DNA from: Symbiodinium natans
Taxonomy: Eukaryota > Sar > Dinophyceae > Suessiales > Symbiodiniaceae
Reading direction: 5' to 3'
NCBI GenBank assembly: GCA_905221605.1
Contig: CAJNDS010000336.1
Coordinates: forward strand, 124,001-188,000
DNA length: 64,000 nucleotides
Made by a program: the position numbers and the translations under genes. Below the pieces are notes generated by a model that had not been told where the DNA came from, did not search any database, and saw nothing but the letters and a program-made list of their open reading frames with translations. Positions 43,140-54,320 of this stretch are shown one piece after another. The first letter of the stretch is position 1. The number at the start of each line of letters is the position of its first letter.

Positions 43140-43993
43140 AACCCTAACCCTAAACCCTAAACCCTAAACCCTAAACCCTAAACCCTAAACCCTAAACCCT
43201 AAACCCTAAACCCTAAACCCTAAACCCTAAACCCTAAACCCTAAACCCTAAACCCTAAGCCCTAAGCCCTAAGCCCTAAACCCTAAACCCTAAACCCTAA
43301 ACCCTAAACCCTAAACCCTCAAGGCCAGGATAAATAGAAATTGTAGGTGTTTCATTGCGTGCAATAATCCTTCATCCTTCACAATGCAAAAAAAATTAGA
43401 CCCTCTGCGTGATCCCGAACCCCAGCCCCAGCCAGTCCAGCCCACCCAGCCCCACCCACCTGGCCTCCAAGCCTCCCTCCAGCCCCAGGCCTCAGCCCCT
43501 CCAGGCCCCTCAAGCTCCAGCCCCTCCAGCCCCTCAGCCCTCAGCCCCTCAGCCCCTCCAGCCCCTCCAGCCCCTCCACCCCCGCCAGCCCCTCCAGCCC
43601 CCTCCAGCCCCTCTAGCCCCTCCAGCCCGCCCCTCCAGCCCCAGCCCTCTCCAGCCCCCCCGGCCCCTCCAGCCCCTCCAGCCCGCCCCTCCAGCCTGCC
43701 TCTCCAGCCAGCCTCCAGGCCCTCCAGCCCCTCCAGCCCCTCGCCGCCAATGTCCAGCCCACACCCAACACCCCAGCCCCAGCCCATCCCAGCTCTACAA
43801 GCCCCAGCACCCCCCCAGCCCCCAGCAAAAGCAAAAACAAAAAACCCTGCAAAACCCCCCAAAACCAGGCAAAACCCCCCAAACCCGGCAAAACCCCCCA
43901 AAACTCTGGACAGATACAATTCCTATAAACCCTAAACCCTAAACCCTAAACCCTAAACCCTAAACCCTAAACCCTAAACCCTAAACCCTAAAC
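43140..43993. repeat. CCCCTCCAG minisatellite bracketed by two CCCTAAA arrays
   Basis: A CCCTAAA array of about 25 units (43140-43318) precedes 60 bp of unique sequence. A C-rich minisatellite based on CCCCTCCAG follows (about 43395-43745), shading into CCCCAAAACCC and CAGGCAAAACCC units (43830-43905). A second CCCTAAA array (43928-43993) closes the block. The plus-strand frame 43384-43935 (183 codons, Pro/Ser/Ala) is open only because the repeat lacks stops. The block separates two minus-strand coding stretches. Confidence 0.85.
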
Positions 43994-44012
43994 GTTTGAC
44001 TGTGTGGCCTTG

Positions 44013-46417
44013 CTAGCAGCAGTTTGCATGCAGTTTGCCTGTGTGGCCTTGCTTGCTGCAGAGGCGCTGAGGCAACACCATGATCACATCACCCTTTTCG
44101 AACTTACGCATGGCAAACAGACCCTTTTCGTTTGGAACCGCCAGGCTGTTGGCCAGGCAAACGTCATGCCGGATGCATGCCTGGCTCTGGGCCAGGCATG
44201 CGGGCAGGAACATGTTGGGACTCATCTCCGAGCTGCTGGTTTGCCCGGCGCTGCTGGGCTTGGCGTTGCTAGCTTCGAGGATAATGTGGTTCTGGTAATC
44301 TGCCTTGCCGGTGGACACAGCCATTGCCGCAAGGATTTCCGGCACTTCTGGAGTGGTGGGCAGCTGGGCAGCAATCGTGTCCAGCGCAAAGTCGCTGTCC
44401 GTTTTGATGAGGATGCGTTTCTGCAACTTCGATTTTTCCAGCGCCTCCAAGCTGTTCCGCAAGTCTGCGTTGTCAGATATGCACTTGAGGGGAGCTGGCA
44501 GCAAAAGCCGGGCCAAATTGAGAGCAAAACGCCCCCGCATGTCCAGCACCGCCAACATCTTCCCGGCACGCAAAACATTCAAGCCCTCGAGAAGCTCAAG
44601 GACTTGCTTCTCCTCCTCCGCAGCAGTTAGGTTCAGAGCCTTGCGCAGGGCCCTGAACCGAAAGGTCAGCAAAAACCCCATCACTTACACACACACTATC
44701 GAGGCCGGGGCGCCCCCGTTCTCATGGCTGTGGAGGAAAGCAACATTTTTAGCAGCTCTGAAGCTTGTTCTGCAACATCTTGCTTCTCGTGGTTCAATAA
44801 CACTACGGCGGAGGAGAGGGCGCCAAGCTGCTTCAACTGCAGCGGCAGCTTGGTTGCTGCGGTCTTCATCATTGTTTCCGCGATGATGAGTTCTGCCTTC
44901 CGAGCTTCGGGATGCCATGCCGGAGGTAAGCAAACCACAACACAGCCCTTGGGCTCCGAGGCAGCCACCAGGCTTGTCAAGAGATCCACCGTGAGATCCC
45001 GTGTTGCGGCAGATGTAACCACAACGCAAACGGAGTCACCTTCAGAAGACCCCAGCGTCGCCACGCTGGAGCTTGGCACTGCAGAGAGGATGCTGCCCTT
45101 CTGCCGAGATAGCGCCTGCTGGAGGCCATCGAGCTTTCTAGCGGTCAACTGCGTCATGTCCGCATCACGCCGTTCCATGAGTGCTTTCATCTTCAAGAAG
45201 TAAGCTTTCAAATCGGCTTTGTACGCCTGCATGCCTGCTAGGAGCAGGGCGCCCACATCATCCTTCTGAGATTCTTTTCGCTTGAAGACCGCGCATGCCT
45301 CTCGAGCAGCTTCCTCAGCAGCTTGGATATGCATGTTCTGCTGGTTCAGATTCGCCGCAGCCACGCACTTTCGGACGAAGGACCATGCTGGAGCCGCAAC
45401 CTCTGGTTGCGTGGTGTGCATGATAATGTTGTCCAGGATTCCAGTCTGAAAGTCCTGGTAGACCTCAGCAAAATCTATCCCAGGATACTTGGATTTAACC
45501 GCATCCATGCCGACCCGGAATTTGTGGCTCACAATCTTCATCTTGCAGCGGTTCTCCACACTCAGCTCCTGCAGAGAACTAGAAAGCACACGCAGCAAGC
45601 AGTCCGGCAAAGAACGCTTGCCCCACTGTTGCTGCAATCTAACAGTCCTCCATTCTCTGCACACTCGACAAGCTTTTTTTGCACTCCAACTTGAGAGGCG
45701 GATCTTTGCGCGCAGCGCACGTCACCATGGTAGACAGCCTTGGTGTTGGTAGGCAAGCAAGAAGGGGCGCAGTTTCCCAACTAATGTTCTCATCTGTGGA
45801 GCAGGACAAGGCCGAGGCACCAGCGACCCACCATGAGACACCAATCCTCCGGACACTGAACAGAATCAGCTGCTCGCTGGCGGTGGAGGGCAGGCAGCAA
45901 GAACTTCGAGTCACGGATCCAGTTGAGTGGGAAGGGTGCGCCGGAAACATTCTTCTCGATCATCCAGGCCTCAAGGAGATCCACACCGTCGGATGGAACT
46001 CGAGGAATCACCTTCAGGTACAGCACACGAGGAGTCGTGTGGAGAGAAAACTGACTTTCAGCCTTCAGGACGCCTTAAACCCAAGAAACCCGTGGTCGAG
46101 ATGTCGAGACTCTTGCACATGTATATACAAGGCACCATCATGATGGCGCAACCTGGCCTTTTCGAGGCTAGTCCACTCGAACATGCGCGTGCTCTCCTTG
46201 TACTTCGATGTAACCGCCCGGCCCAGCGCTGCCCCATCTTGCTCGGCCCACAGCATCCGGGATGCCTTGAGGAGCTCCAACCATGACACCTCCAAAGCCT
46301 GTGATAGATTGAGGGTGCGGCCTACGCCGTCGGCCACGACTTCCTCGCAACGGAGCCACTCGAAAAGAAGCGTAGGCCAGTAGGCACCGGACTCACATAC
46401 TGTGATGCTTTTATATA

Positions 46418-46490
<73 letters not shown>

Positions 46491-47205
46491 CCCCGCCGGA
46501 AAACAGCGAGTGAAAGACAACTACGCCACAACACTCCTGGCGGCTTCGATGACCGGCATTCTCCACTTTCACAGCTGTCGCCATCTCGACGAGCCAAAAG
46601 GGCAGGTCTTGTTGCGTTTTCCAGAAGGTGTACAGTAGAGCGAACATCGCACACATGCGGTGGTGACCCTTCACGTAACACCAGGAGTCGTCGACGCGCG
46701 CCAACAGGATGGTATCCCAATCTCGCCACTCCATAGCGGCGCAGAGTGTGGTCATTTTATCGCCTCAGACAACATCGGGATATGTCTCCGCTCGCAAGAT
46801 TTTGTACAAACAGAAGCATCAAGAATCTAAGAGTAGCACTCAATCCAGCGATGGAGACCGTACGGTGTCCACAGTCCATATGTGGAGAGCATGGCAAGAA
46901 CGACAGGGGCACTGTAGCAACAGCACCTGCCTCCGGCATCACTGCTTGCGTTTTGTGGTGGCCTTGGCTGTCGGTTCGGATGTCCTGGGAGTGGGGGGAA
47001 CTGGTGCCATTGCATAAAACAGCGCCTTGCATTGGAGGAACCGCAGACCGTCTTCAGCCAACCAGAGAAGTCGTCGCAAGGATTCTGCAGCTGCTGCAGA
47101 AGCTCGGCACCATGCTGTCGAGCCCATAGCACACAATCCTGCCACTGCGGAGTGAAGGAAACCCCCGACCCCCAACCTAGCCTGGAAGCAAGCATTATAA
47201 GTCAC
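44013..47205 (-). CDS. Unrecognised multi-exon gene; weak SET-like segment at its 3' end
   Basis: Minus-strand frames: 47200-47040 (FTPQWQDCVLWARQHGAELL); 46755-46500 (DTILLARVDDSWCYVKGHHR, FWKTQQDLPFWLVEMA); 46320-46070; 46026-45800 (GVDLLEAWMIEKNVSGAPFP); 45664-44696 (a 322-codon run, helical, DFAEVYQDFQTGILDNIIMH, LLTSLVAASEPKGCVVVCLP); 44684-44013 (LLEGLNVLRAGKMLAVLDMR, KRILIKTDSDFALDTIAAQL, then NEKGLFAMRKFEKGDVIMVL). That last phrase resembles the opening of SET methyltransferase domains (GLFA...F..GD.I), but no catalytic NH-C or Tyr motif was found after it. A (CT)n microsatellite interrupts an intron at 46.4 kb. No confident family. It may form one transcription unit with the gene at 41.4-43.1 kb. 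Confidence 0.45.
46422..46487. repeat. (CT)n microsatellite
   Basis: About 33 uninterrupted CT units on the plus strand, read as (GA)n on the coding minus strand of the surrounding gene. Frames through it encode Arg-Glu or Leu-Ser runs and are artefacts. It probably lies in an intron. Confidence 0.97.
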
Positions 47206-47224
47206 TCAGGCCTACCTGGAAGAA

Positions 47225-47640
47225 GCGCGGACGGCCGGGGCAGGTCCGTCCGCCGGACATAAGGCCGTAAATCCGCCGGACTTTAGGCTCCGGACATCCA
47301 TAAGTTCGGCGGACTTCAGGCATCTCGCACCGGGAGGGAACACCACCAACACCTCTGGGCCAGGATGGGCCCAACAGCAAAGGGCCTTAAGTCCGCCGGA
47401 CTTAAGGCTCCGGACGTCCCCCGACGTCCAGGCGGACGTCCATACGCAGTGCCGCGGTGAGTCTCTGCATGCTGTCTGGACGTCTACCCGGACGTCCGGG
47501 GACGTCTCAGGCCTTAAGTCCGGCGGACTTAAGGCATATCTCGCCTGAAGGCCGGCGGACTGAAGGCATATCTCCGCACCGTCCGGGGACATGTCAAGCC
47601 ATAAGTCCGGCGGACTCACGGCATCTCCCACTGGGAGTGA
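47225..47640. repeat. Cluster of GTCCGGCGGAC-type palindromes
   Basis: AAGTCCGCCGGACTT and its close variants recur at about 47256-47283, 47390-47405, 47515-47531, 47550-47562 and 47600-47615. They alternate with GGACGTCC and TCCGGACGTCC words (47410-47510). Most words are self-complementary, so both strands could fold extensively. The stretch translates without function in all frames. Confidence 0.85.
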
Positions 47641-47754
47641 ACCGATGGGCCTGTGGATTCGAACGGCCAGAAACACCCCATCCCGCCGCAAGCCCTGACG
47701 GACGCTACTGCCCGTTTCGACATCAAGCACCATGCAAGCACCCACTGGCCTCTA

Positions 47755-47862
47755 AAGCTAGCTGGGGGGCTGTCTGCTTAGCTGGGGGGCTGTTTGCTTA
47801 CGCACCATAAAGGGTACTAAGCTGGGGGGCTGTTTGCTTACGCACCATAAAGGGTACTAAGC
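47755..47862. repeat. Three-copy tandem repeat containing CTGTTTGCTTACGCACCAT
   Basis: AGCTGGGGGGCTGTYTGCTTA occurs at about 47760, 47779 and 47820. The last two copies are followed by CGCACCATAAAGGGTACTAA and are about 41 bp apart and identical. This is the cleanest copy of the motif dispersed at 31.6, 37.3 and 40.3-40.4 kb. Confidence 0.85.
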
Positions 47863-48440
47863 CTCACGTTAAGCCTAAAGGCACCCCATCCCGCCCAAAG
47901 CTCAGGACTGGGGCCGTCCTCTGGCGCTGGAGCCAGGTCCGCATCCAGTGCTACGGCTTCCACAGCCATGGCTGGTAGGCACGACTCTTTGAATCTTTGG
48001 ATCTCTGGAGCCCCCACTCGGATCGTCGGACGCTGTACACCCACTCCCACCATACAACAAACCCCAACCCCTAAACCCTAAACCCTAAACCCTAAACCCT
48101 AAACCCTAAACCCTAAACCCTAAACCCGTAACCCTAAACCCTTAATCCCTAAACCTTTTTTTTCTCCCCTCCTGCGAACATCCTCCCCAGACGGGAAAAA
48201 CCGCCTGGCCGGGCAGCACGATCCCCATGCCCCCTCCCGCAGAGGCGACCTTGAAGTTTCCTTAGGGCAGAAATAGTATACGGTAACGGTCAGTAAATAT
48301 AACCGAACATGGACGACCACAGAATCTTCAAGTAAGGCCACTGACCCCGCAGCAACGTCTGTACAACAAGGCCCGCGTGAGACGCACGGACTTCCGCCCC
48401 GCAGTTCCATGTCTTCAAGAGTCCACCTGCGCCATGCACG
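47863..48440. other. Spacer with telomeric array
   Basis: A CCCTAAA array of about eight units sits at 48065-48127. The flanking sequences (47880-48050 and 48180-48410) are unique. I see no supported exon. Confidence 0.5.
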
Positions 48441-48448
48441 TAGCCGTG

Positions 48449-50613
48449 CTAGTATGGCTTCTTGTCGGGTCCTGGCGGGGGGGGGGCCTGAACGTCAACT
48501 TCTGACATGGTTTGAGACACCTCACGGCCGTGCTGCCTCTTGGGCAGCTCGAAAGACAAGCTGCGTGGCTGCAAGTCTTCCGGCCGCTTCCTTGCTTTTT
48601 TCGAGGGCGGCGTCGCAGGAGGCGGTGTCACTGGATCGGCCCCCCCAATCTCGTGGCTGCCAATCTCGTGGCTGTGGCATGGAAAGAGAACCCCGAACCT
48701 GAATGCTTGCTGGCCGGGACAAGTCGAGGAGACCACCTCGGCCTCTTGTTCACTCCAATTGCGGCCTATGTAAAGATCGCACATAGAGTCGCAAGGAGGC
48801 AAGGACGAAACGTCAATGGAGATCTTGTGACCCGTCCAGCGCTGACTGATCTCGATGCGCCCCCCTTTCTGGACTTCCCCGCCCAAGCAGTAGATGCCCT
48901 GCGTGTGCCAATCGGGCGGAAGGGTCAGATTGAGGCCTCGGCCTCTCTTTCGGCACCGTTGCCGAAGATACTCCACGACAGTGGTCATGGTCCGACAGCA
49001 GCCTACAAGCTGGAAACCAGGCCCGACACCTGTCAAGTACTCGACAATCTGGGCCAAGCCTTGTCTGGATCCTGCGGATGGATATTTGACCGCCAACCGC
49101 CTCAGCCTGGATGGAGTAAAACTGGGCTCCAACGCGGGTAGCACCTTCCTTAGAAAAGACGCAGGGAAGGCATCACAAGCTCACCGAGCACTCACAGGAA
49201 GCGCTCTCCAACATCCGCACATCCAACATCCGCACGTGCTAGCAAGACTCGTCTGCCACGTGTTCACTCGAACATCTCCGAGGCTCCTCACGTTACCTGG
49301 TATTGCGTCGTGGCCAACGACAACCTCCCAAATGGCTTCAACGAGCGTCGGGTCCTTTTCCATGAGTTCGCAGATCCGCCGCTTTCTCTCGTCATGCCGA
49401 GATGCCATGAGTTTGTCTGGCGCGTGCGTCTTCAATCTGCTTCAAACCGCGGGTTTTTGCGGACATCCTAGCCCTGCTTATCCAGATGAATTCAAGCCAA
49501 CATCCACCTTCCCAACATAACCTCATGATTCGTCTCGATCCGTTTCGACAGCTACACCTTCCCAGCGCAGACTACAGAGCATGGGCCTTGGGCAAGGATG
49601 CGCAAAGAAAGGTGAGGAAACTTCGTCTTGCATCTTGTCATGTGCACATGTTGCAAAAAACTACCCTGCCATCTTTGCCGCGCACACTTCCGGGCCACCC
49701 AGGCCGCCGAGTCTGCAGCATCATGTTACGCCACAGAAGATGACACAACCGCTTGGTTGGTCTCAGGCCCCGCCCACATCATCGTGTGGCTTTGTTCTTG
49801 TACCACGCCAGCTCTCGACGACTTTCTTGCAGCTGTCCTGCATCATGAATTCCCTGGCCAGAGACTGTCCGTCCCGGCCAGAGACTATCTGAACATGTGT
49901 CGTTCAAACATGCGTTAGGATGTGGGAAACATGCTAGGCAGCACGCATCCTTCTAGCATCGTGATGTGCTCCGCGCGTCGATCCAGCTCTTGCTTGGTGT
50001 AGTAGTACTCTTGCCGCAAACTGCGAAACTTCTGGAGGAGCTCGGCATTCAGGTCGTCCGTGCCAGGGTCTTGTGAAGGAACGGATGCCGCTACAGCCTG
50101 GGGCTGCGCTGCCGACACCGCAACGTCTGAGGGCTCTTGCTTGACAACGGGCGCCTGTGCAAGCAGAACTGATGTGCAGGAGCAACGCAACGCATGTGTG
50201 TTTTCTAACATCGGAGCCTTCTCCTTCTTGGGATCCTTCGCGAATGGGAGGACGATGTATGCACCTCTAGCCGGGCGTGGGGTGGTCTTGGATCCTCGGA
50301 CGACCCTACGCTAGGCCCCGCCTGCAGGCAATCGCGGTCGTGAACAAGGCTTCCGCGCCTTTTCGTACTGGCGCTGTTTCTTGCGTCGGTGGTCCTTCTT
50401 GGCCTGTTCTAGCTTTTTTTTGCTGAGACCCTTGCGCTTGGCGCCCGACAGCTTCGTGGCCGGCTTGTCCTTCCTGGTCCTCTTGCTGCTGCCCACGCGG
50501 GCTTGCTTGTTGTGAGTGGCGATCGTGCGCTGCGCTGGCGCTCTCGCCATAACTAGGGGCTCAAACCAGGAAGAGTATGGACTGTGATACTCTGGAGCCA
50601 CATCTTGAGCCAA
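48449..50613 (-). CDS. Unrecognised multi-exon gene with basic N-terminus and coiled-coil stretch
   Basis: The 5' part at 50613-50311 is very basic (KPATKLSGAKRKGLSKKKLE, KKDHRRKKQRQYEKARK), like a nuclear localisation or RNA/DNA-binding region. It is followed by 50211-49915 (VKQEPSDVAVSAAQP; LNAELLQKFRSLRQEYYYTK, helical), about 49885-49770 (AREFMMQDSCKKVVESWRGT), about 49740-49560 (AWVARKCARQRWQGSFLQHV), 49435-49181 (RHDERKRRICELMEKDPTLV) and 49144-48449 (RQGLAQIVEYLTGVGPGFQL; RIEISQRWTGHKISIDVSSL; KKARKRPEDLQP). A GSHEIGSHEI-like six-codon duplication occurs at about 48640-48670. No catalytic motif was recognised. A DNA- or RNA-associated nuclear protein is only a guess from composition. 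Confidence 0.45.
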
Positions 50614-50779
50614 AGACGATCACGCGATCACACTTCCATGTCCACGACAAGGGGTGCGCCAAACTTGAAATGAGACAACAGTTGCATCAGTTGTGTGAAC
50701 ACGACAAAGCTCCAGAATAAGTGTTGCAGAAGACTCGGCGCCGCCTTTCCTAGCCTTGCCCGAGCCTTGGCCGGGAAAT

Positions 50780-53700
50780 TCTGCCGGGTGCCCGCCGCCC
50801 AGCTGCCGGGCACCCGCCGCCCAGCTGGCAGGTGTCCGGCTTAAACACTTAAGTTCTGATCGAAGCTACGTGTTCCGAAAGTGTTTCTTGGTTTTGCGGC
50901 ATTCACATTCCTAGAAGCGCTTTTTTGGTTCTACAGAGCTTCTACTTCTTAAGGTTCTTGGGCATTCTCAGGGCTCCAATCAGGTTGAGATCTGAAATCC
51001 GCAACCTTGGCTTTCCGAGATAGCCGGGTGCCCGCCGTCCAGCTGCCGGGTGCCCAGCTTCATTATTGAAATTCAGAAGCTAGACGTTCCCAAACGTGTT
51101 TCTTTGTTTTGCACAGAATTCCTAGAAGAGCTTCTAGGTTTTGCAGAGAGGTCACGCCCAGCTGCCGGGCGCCCGCCGCCCAGCTGCCGGGTACCCGCCG
51201 CCCAGCTGGCAGGTGTCCCAGCTGGCAGGTGTCCGCTTAAACACTTCAAGTTCTGATCGAAGCTACGTGTTCCTAAACTGTTTCTTGGTTTCGCGGCATT
51301 CACATTCCTAGAAGCGCTTTTTTGGTTCTACAGAGCTTCTACTTCTTAAGGTTCTTGGGCATTCTCAGGGCTCCAATCAGGTTGAGATCTGAAATCCGCA
51401 ACCTTGGCTTTCCGAGGCTGCCGGGTACCCGCCGTCCAGCTGCCGGGTGCCCAGCTTCATTATTGAAATTCAGAAGCTAGACGTTCCCAAAAGTGTTTCT
51501 TTGTTTTGCACAGAATTCCTAGAAGAGCTTCTAGGTCTTGCAGAGAGGTCACGCCCAGCTGCCGGGCGCCCGCCGCCCAGCTGCCGGGCACCCGCCGCCC
51601 AGCAGTTCTGATCGAAGCTATGTGTGCCTAAAGCGTTTCTTGGTTTTGCGGCATTCCTTCTACAATTCTTCGGCATTGCGATGGCTCCAAACAAGTTGAA
51701 ACCGTGAATCCGCAACCTCAAATTCCCGAATGGGCTACCTGAGGCATTCCGTGGCTTTGAGTGCCCAGCTTCATTACTTCAGATGCTGAGCTACACATTC
51801 CTAGAAGCGCTTTTTTGGTTCTACAGAGCTTCTACTTCTTAAGGTTCTTGGGCATTCTCAGGGCTCCAATCAGGTTGAGATCTGAAATCCGCAACCTTGG
51901 CTTTCCCAGATAGCCGGGTGCCCGCCGTCCAGCTGCCGGGCGCCCAGCTTCATTATTGAAATTCAGAAGCTAGACGTTCCCAAAAGTGTTTCTTTGTTTT
52001 GCACAGAATTCCTAGAAGAGCTTCTAGGTTTTGCAGAGAGGTCACGCCCAGCTGCCGGGCGCCCGCTGCCCAGCTGCCGGGTACCCGCCGCCCAGCTGGC
52101 AGGTGTCCCAGCTGGCAGGTGTCCGCTTAAACACTTCAAGTTCTGATCGAAGCTACGTGTTCCTAAACTGTTTCTTGGTTTCGCGGCATTCACATTCCTA
52201 GAAGCGCTTTTTTGGTTCTACAGAGCTTCTACTTCTTAAGGTTCTTGGGCATTCTCAGGGCTCCAATCAGGTTGAGATCTGAAATCCGCAACCTTGGCTT
52301 TCCGAGGCTGCCGGGTACCCGCCGTCCAGCTGCCGGGTGCCCAGCTTCATTATTGAAATTCAGAAGCTAGACGTTCCCAAAAGTGTTTCTTTGTTTTGCA
52401 CAGAATTCCTAGAAGAGCTTCTAGGTTTTGCAGAGAGGTCACGCCCAGCTGCCGGGCGCCCGCCGCTCAGCTGCCGGGTACCCGCCGCCCAGCTGGCAGG
52501 TGTCCGCTTAAACACTTCAAGTTCTGATCGAAGCTATGTGTTCCTAAAGCGTTTCTTGGTTTTGCGGCATTCCTTCTACAATTCTTCGGCATTGCGATGG
52601 CTCCAAACAAGTTGAAACCGTGAATCCGCAACCTCAAATTCCCGAATGGGCTACCTGAGGCATTCCGTGGCTTTGAGTGCCCAGCTTCATTACTTCAGAT
52701 GCTGAGCTACACATTCCTAGAAGCGCTTTTTTGGTTCTACAGAGCTTCTACTTCTTAAGGTTCTTGGGCATTCTCAGGGCTCCAATCAGGTTGAGATCTG
52801 AAATCCGCAACCTTGGCTTTCCGAGGCTGCCGGGTACCCGCCGTCCAGCTGCCGGGTGCCCAGCTTCATTATTGAAATTCAGAAGCTAGACGTTCCCAAA
52901 AGTGTTTCTTTGTTTTGCACAGAATTCCTAGAAGAGCTTCTAGGTCTTGCAGAGAGGTCACGCCCAGCTGCCGGGCGCCCGCCGCCCAGCTGCCGGGTAC
53001 CCGCCGCCCAGCTGGCAGGTGTCCGCTTAAACACTTTAAGTTCTGATCAAAGCTACGTGTTCCTAAAGTGTTTCTTGGTTTTGCGGCATTCCTTCTGCAA
53101 TTCTTCGGCATTGCGATGGCTCCAAACAAGTTGAAACCGGGAATCCGCAACCTCAAATTCCCGAATGGGCTACCTGAGGCATTCCGTGGCTTTGAGTGCC
53201 CAGCTTCATTACTTCAGATGCTGAGCTACACATTCCTAGAAGCGCTTTTTTGGTTCTACAGAGCTTCTACTTCTTAAGGTTCTTGGGCATTCTCAGGGCT
53301 CCAATCAGGTTGAGATCTGAAATCCGCAACCTTGGCTTTCCGAGGCTGCCGGGTACCCGCCGTCCAGCTGCCGGGTGCCCAGCTTCATTATTGAAATTCA
53401 GAAGCTAGACGTTCCCAAAAGTGTTTCTTTGTTTTGCACAGAATTCCTAGAAGAGCTTCTAGGTCTTGCAGAGAGGTCACGCCCAGCTGCCGGGCGCCCG
53501 CCGCCCAGCTGCCGGGTACCCGCCGCCCAGCTGGCAGGTGTCCGCTTAAACACTTTAAGTTCTGATCAAAGCTACGTGTTCCTAAAGTGTTTCTTGGTTT
53601 TGCGGCATTCCTTCTGCAATTCTTCGGCATTGCGATGGCTCCAAACAAGTTGAAACCGGGAATCCGCAACCTCAAATTCCCGAATGGGCTACCTGAGGCA

Positions 53701-54320
53701 TTCCGTGGCTTTGAGTGCCCAGCTTCATTACTTCAGATGCTGAGCTACACATTCCTAGAAGCGCTTTTTTGGTTCTACAGAGCTTCTACTTCTTAAGGTT
53801 CTTGGGCATTCTCAGGGCTCCAATCAGGTTGAGATCTGAAATCCGCAACCTTGGCTTTCCGAGGCTGCCGGGTACCCGCTGTCCAGCTGCCGGGCGCCCA
53901 GCTTCATTATTGAAAATCAGAAGCTAGACATTCCCAAACGTGTTTCTTTGTTTTGCACAGAATTCCTAGAAGAGCTTCTAGGTTTTGCAGAGAGATCCTT
54001 CCCAAATTCGGCACCTCACACATTGTGGCTGCCTGATGCCCGCCTCAGCTGCCGGGTGCCCGCCGTCCAGCTGCCGGGTACCCGCCGCCCAGATGACGGG
54101 TACCCACCGCCCACCTCAAGTTCTGATCGAAGCTATGCGTTCCTACAAGTGTTCCTTGGTTTTACGGCATTCCTTCTATACACTTCTTCGGCATTGTTAG
54201 TGCACCAAACAGGTTGAGACCTGGAATCCGCAACTTTCCTTCCCGAATCCGTCGCCCGAGGCGTTCCGTGGCTGCCGGGCGCCCGCCGCTCAGCTCCTGG
54301 GCGCGCGCTCGGCTTCATTA
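50780..54320. repeat. Higher-order satellite, 519-bp unit made of three ~170-bp monomers
   Basis: The anchor CATTATTGAAATTCAG starts at 51061, 51458, 51951, 52348, 52867, 53386 and (variant) 53906, giving spacings of 397, 493, 397, 519, 519 and 520 bp. The 519-bp copies at 52.9-53.9 kb are nearly identical, and the outer ones have deletions or divergence. Within a unit, three diverged monomers share GCTTCATTA, a TTCCTA block and TTCTTGG/TTTTTGG blocks. They are joined by GC-rich linkers of CAGCTGCCGGG and CCCGCCGCCCAGCTG. Repeated open frames of 60-95 codons (MPSFIIEIQ, MRLRIPGFN) are satellite translations. Confidence 0.95.

Noticed and set aside
43384-43942. Proline-rich plus-strand protein of 183 codons
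   Set aside because: The frame is open only because the CCCCTCCAG repeat lacks stops. Two other frames give equally long Pro/Ser proteins, and the flanks are telomeric arrays.
44075-44140. Confident SET-domain protein call
   Set aside because: Only the opening phrase GLFAMRKFEKGDVIM fits. The catalytic motifs were not found in the following frames, so it is kept as a weak remark only.
30851-50613. Retrotransposon with reverse transcriptase or integrase around the methyltransferase
   Set aside because: No YxDD-type, integrase zinc-finger or DDE pattern, and no long terminal repeat pair, could be read on either strand.
50780-54320. Repeated MPSFIIEIQ and MRLRIPGFN frames as a tandem gene family
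   Set aside because: They are phased exactly with the 519-bp satellite and lack coding bias. Substitutions between copies ignore codon position as far as can be seen.
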